Origin: Brachypodius melanocephalos
Taxonomy: Eukaryota; Chordata; Aves; Passeriformes; Pycnonotidae
Direction: 5' to 3'
DNA: 64,000 nt
NCBI GenBank assembly: GCA_013398615.1
Contig: VZSR01001854.1
Coordinates: forward strand, 5,676,866 to 5,740,865
Shown piece by piece: positions 62,055 through 64,000 of the stretch (position 1 is the stretch's first letter; each line of letters begins with the position of its first letter). The position numbers and the translations under genes were made by a program. The notes beneath the pieces are model-generated. The model was not told the origin of the DNA, searched no databases, and saw only the letters and a program-made list of their open reading frames with translations.

Positions 62055-63012
62055 CATTTCTCTGAAGAAGAATGTGGAAAATAATATGAGAAAAACTGCA
62101 AATGTCTTCAGATCCTTCTTTTTGTGTATACTTTCTCTTTCCCAATTTTAAAAAACATGTTTAATAGGTTTTTGTCTTGTTTTGTTTTCCAGAGAATACA
62201 GAGGCAGTGTGCTTTTAAATCTAAAAATAGAGGTCTCCTATGAGCAGTGGTTTCCTTTTACACTCTCCTGCAGTCTCTGCTTCTTCTCGCGTTCCCATTA
62301 CTTCCTTCATAATTGTGAAGAGTCTCAGAGAAAATGCTTTCACTATTTGCATTTTTCCTTGATGCTATCAATACTCTTCACAAAGCTGATTCCTCTTGTG
62401 TTTTCATATTTTTGCCTGTACCTTTTCCTACCTCTATTTCATTCCATTCAGCCAACAGCAGAACACCTTTCCCCCCATGCTCAGCCAGCTGACTGCAGAG
62501 CAGTAGCAAAGGTCCATCAATATCCTCCATTTCTGATGACATTGTAACAAGCCCCTCCCTTACAGAGTTTTCGGTGCAAATTAAAACTCTTGCCCTAAAA
62601 AGACCAAAAAGGCTTTCAAAATAAAAAAGCAGTCTCTTAATGAAAAAGAATGACAACAGATCTATTTTAAAAATTGAGAATACTCATCAGAAAGCAGTGA
62701 TTTCCAGTTAAATAAAACTCTGCTTGCTGTGGCCTTGCAAGACAGGTTCTTGCTTCCAGGTCTGCTTTCACTCAACTCAGGGGCTTTCTGAGCTGAAGCA
62801 AAGTCTATATAATTTCTTCTGTCCCTAGAATGCTTCTTTTAGTGTCACTCTTGGGAAGATGTTTGGTCCCTTTTCCTTTCAGAGATATCTTTGTCTTTTT
62901 CTGTGTTGCATAATCTAAGCTTTTTATGGCTCTCAGCCTTCTCTTCCTGGAGAGTAAATTTCTCAAAGGATAAGCAGAATCAATCCTTGCTGTCAAACAC
63001 CATCTAACACAG

Positions 63013-63057
63013 GATCATAGACTCATAAAATATTCTGAGTTGAAAGGGAGTTGCTTG
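63013..63057 (-). mobile_element. CR1 LINE 3'-terminus scrap
   Basis: The plus strand reads gatcatagactcataaaata, then ttctgagttgaaaggga. This matches the reverse complement of the CR1 3' end (repeated tcatagaat octamers followed by gagttggaaggga). Similarity fades after about 45 bp, although ccctgtgcccagcac near 63103 may be a further remnant. Confidence 0.65.
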
Positions 63058-64000
63058 CTTCCTCTTTTAAGAAGATACCTGAAAGAAATGAAGACATATC
63101 AACCCTGTGCCCAGCACAAACCCAAAATTTAGTCCCATACTAGCCACTGTGAAAAGAATTACCCCAGCCAAAAGCAGCACACAGAATCTTCTTCAGAAGT
63201 CTTGCACTAACCCATGGTTTTTAACATGAATCTTAGGGCATGCTGAAGTTTGTGCTGCTATTTCACCAGTGTTGATTTCCACATCAGCTGCTGGCAGGTT
63301 ATACATCAACCGTGCTGTATCTTCATCACATAGTTAATAGACCATGGACCATATCCAGCCTCTGGGAAGTGGAGAGTCATTCTTGTGGTCGGTCAAGTAA
63401 CTTCATCCACAGCTGTCCTTCACTAGACTCTGTACAGGTCTTTTCAGTGGATTAAAATGAATAGATTCACAGGTTTCCCTCTTTGGTCTCACATAAAGCT
63501 CCTCTCAGTGATAGAAGTATGAGGAAAATATTTCTAAAATGTAACATCTAACTGGAACAATTGCTAGTAATGCATGCATTTTTAAGAATTAAAGCAACAT
63601 CTGGTAGAAAGAACTTTTGTAGATCTGAAAACTATTAGAAGGTTTCTAACTTTTTTTTTTTTTCCAATCACTTGTTTATCCATAAATATGCTGCTTTGCC
63701 AGAAGGTTGGTCCCACTTCGTGGCCTTATACGCATTGTTGTCAAATGATCTAAATCAATTCAGAAGGAAAGTTTCAGAGAGGAAAATACAGTGCAGGAAT
63801 TTATTGTGGGATGTTTGGGAAGATTATCAGCAGCCAGACAATATTGTGTGATTTCTACATTCAAGGGAGGCAAGTTGCCAACTCATCCCAATGCAAAAAT
63901 GAAGCTCCAGACTATTCTCTTGCTCTGTGTCCTCCACTGATTATACAGTACAATAAAGCACTGACCAAAGTATTTTCTGTAAGCATCTACTGAATATTAC
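63058..64000. other. Unique non-coding DNA to the window end
   Basis: No gene or repeat is recognised apart from a T13 run at 63651-63663. The part at about 63100-63480 is slightly GC-richer. Confidence 0.6.

Larger units (their letters stand above)
58001..63012. other. Unique AT-rich non-coding DNA
   Basis: No gene recognised. Contains a T14 run (58450-58463), an 18-bp perfect palindrome (59905-59922), an A-rich tract (60493-60533) and a hairpin (62029-62054). The frames at 62182-62547 (plus) and 62378-62656 (minus) overlap and show no domain. Confidence 0.65.

Overview
The window looks like bird nuclear DNA, probably intergenic desert or a very long intron. The base composition is AT-rich (by eye a little under 40% GC), and no open frame reaches 150 codons. 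The recognisable repeats are the avian set: CR1 LINE 3' ends (9378-9795, 38453-38540, 63013-63057), two copies of an avian ERVL-like LTR (37003-37526 and 46537-47138), and two much older fossils. The fossils are a 5S-headed, Deu-core SINE of AmnSINE1 type (20775-21314) and a reverse-transcriptase fragment of an L3/CR1-like LINE (45809-46345). Low repeat density, no Alu/L1-type repeats and typical CR1 3' ends point to a bird rather than a mammal. The species and chromosome cannot be named from this sequence.

Layout. 1-9377 is unique AT-rich DNA with small inverted and tandem repeats and one GC-richer patch near 6420-6790. 9378-9795 is a 5'-truncated CR1. 9796-17450 is unique DNA with a 50-base T tract and a GC-richer block (12309-13340) that has exon-like edges but no recognisable product. 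17451-20774 holds a (GATG)n array, an adjoining 18-bp minisatellite, a T/GT-rich tract and a 41-base A tract. 20775-21314 is the ancient SINE. 21315-37002 is unique DNA with a 47-base T tract and a short exon-like pair at 36182-36406. 37003-47138 runs from one LTR to the other, with a CR1 scrap and the L3-like fossil between. 47139-64000 is unique AT-rich DNA with a CR1 scrap near the end.

No protein-coding gene, rRNA, tRNA, CRISPR array or operon could be supported. The short open frames have no recognisable domains, and several come from repeats or homopolymer tracts. The most useful observations are the near full-length AmnSINE1-type element (a family known for exaptation as enhancers), the exon-like segments to test against transcript data, and several near-perfect palindromes. 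I found nothing that amounts to a new biological system. Repeat assignments rest on recalled consensus sequences and should be confirmed with RepeatMasker or Dfam.
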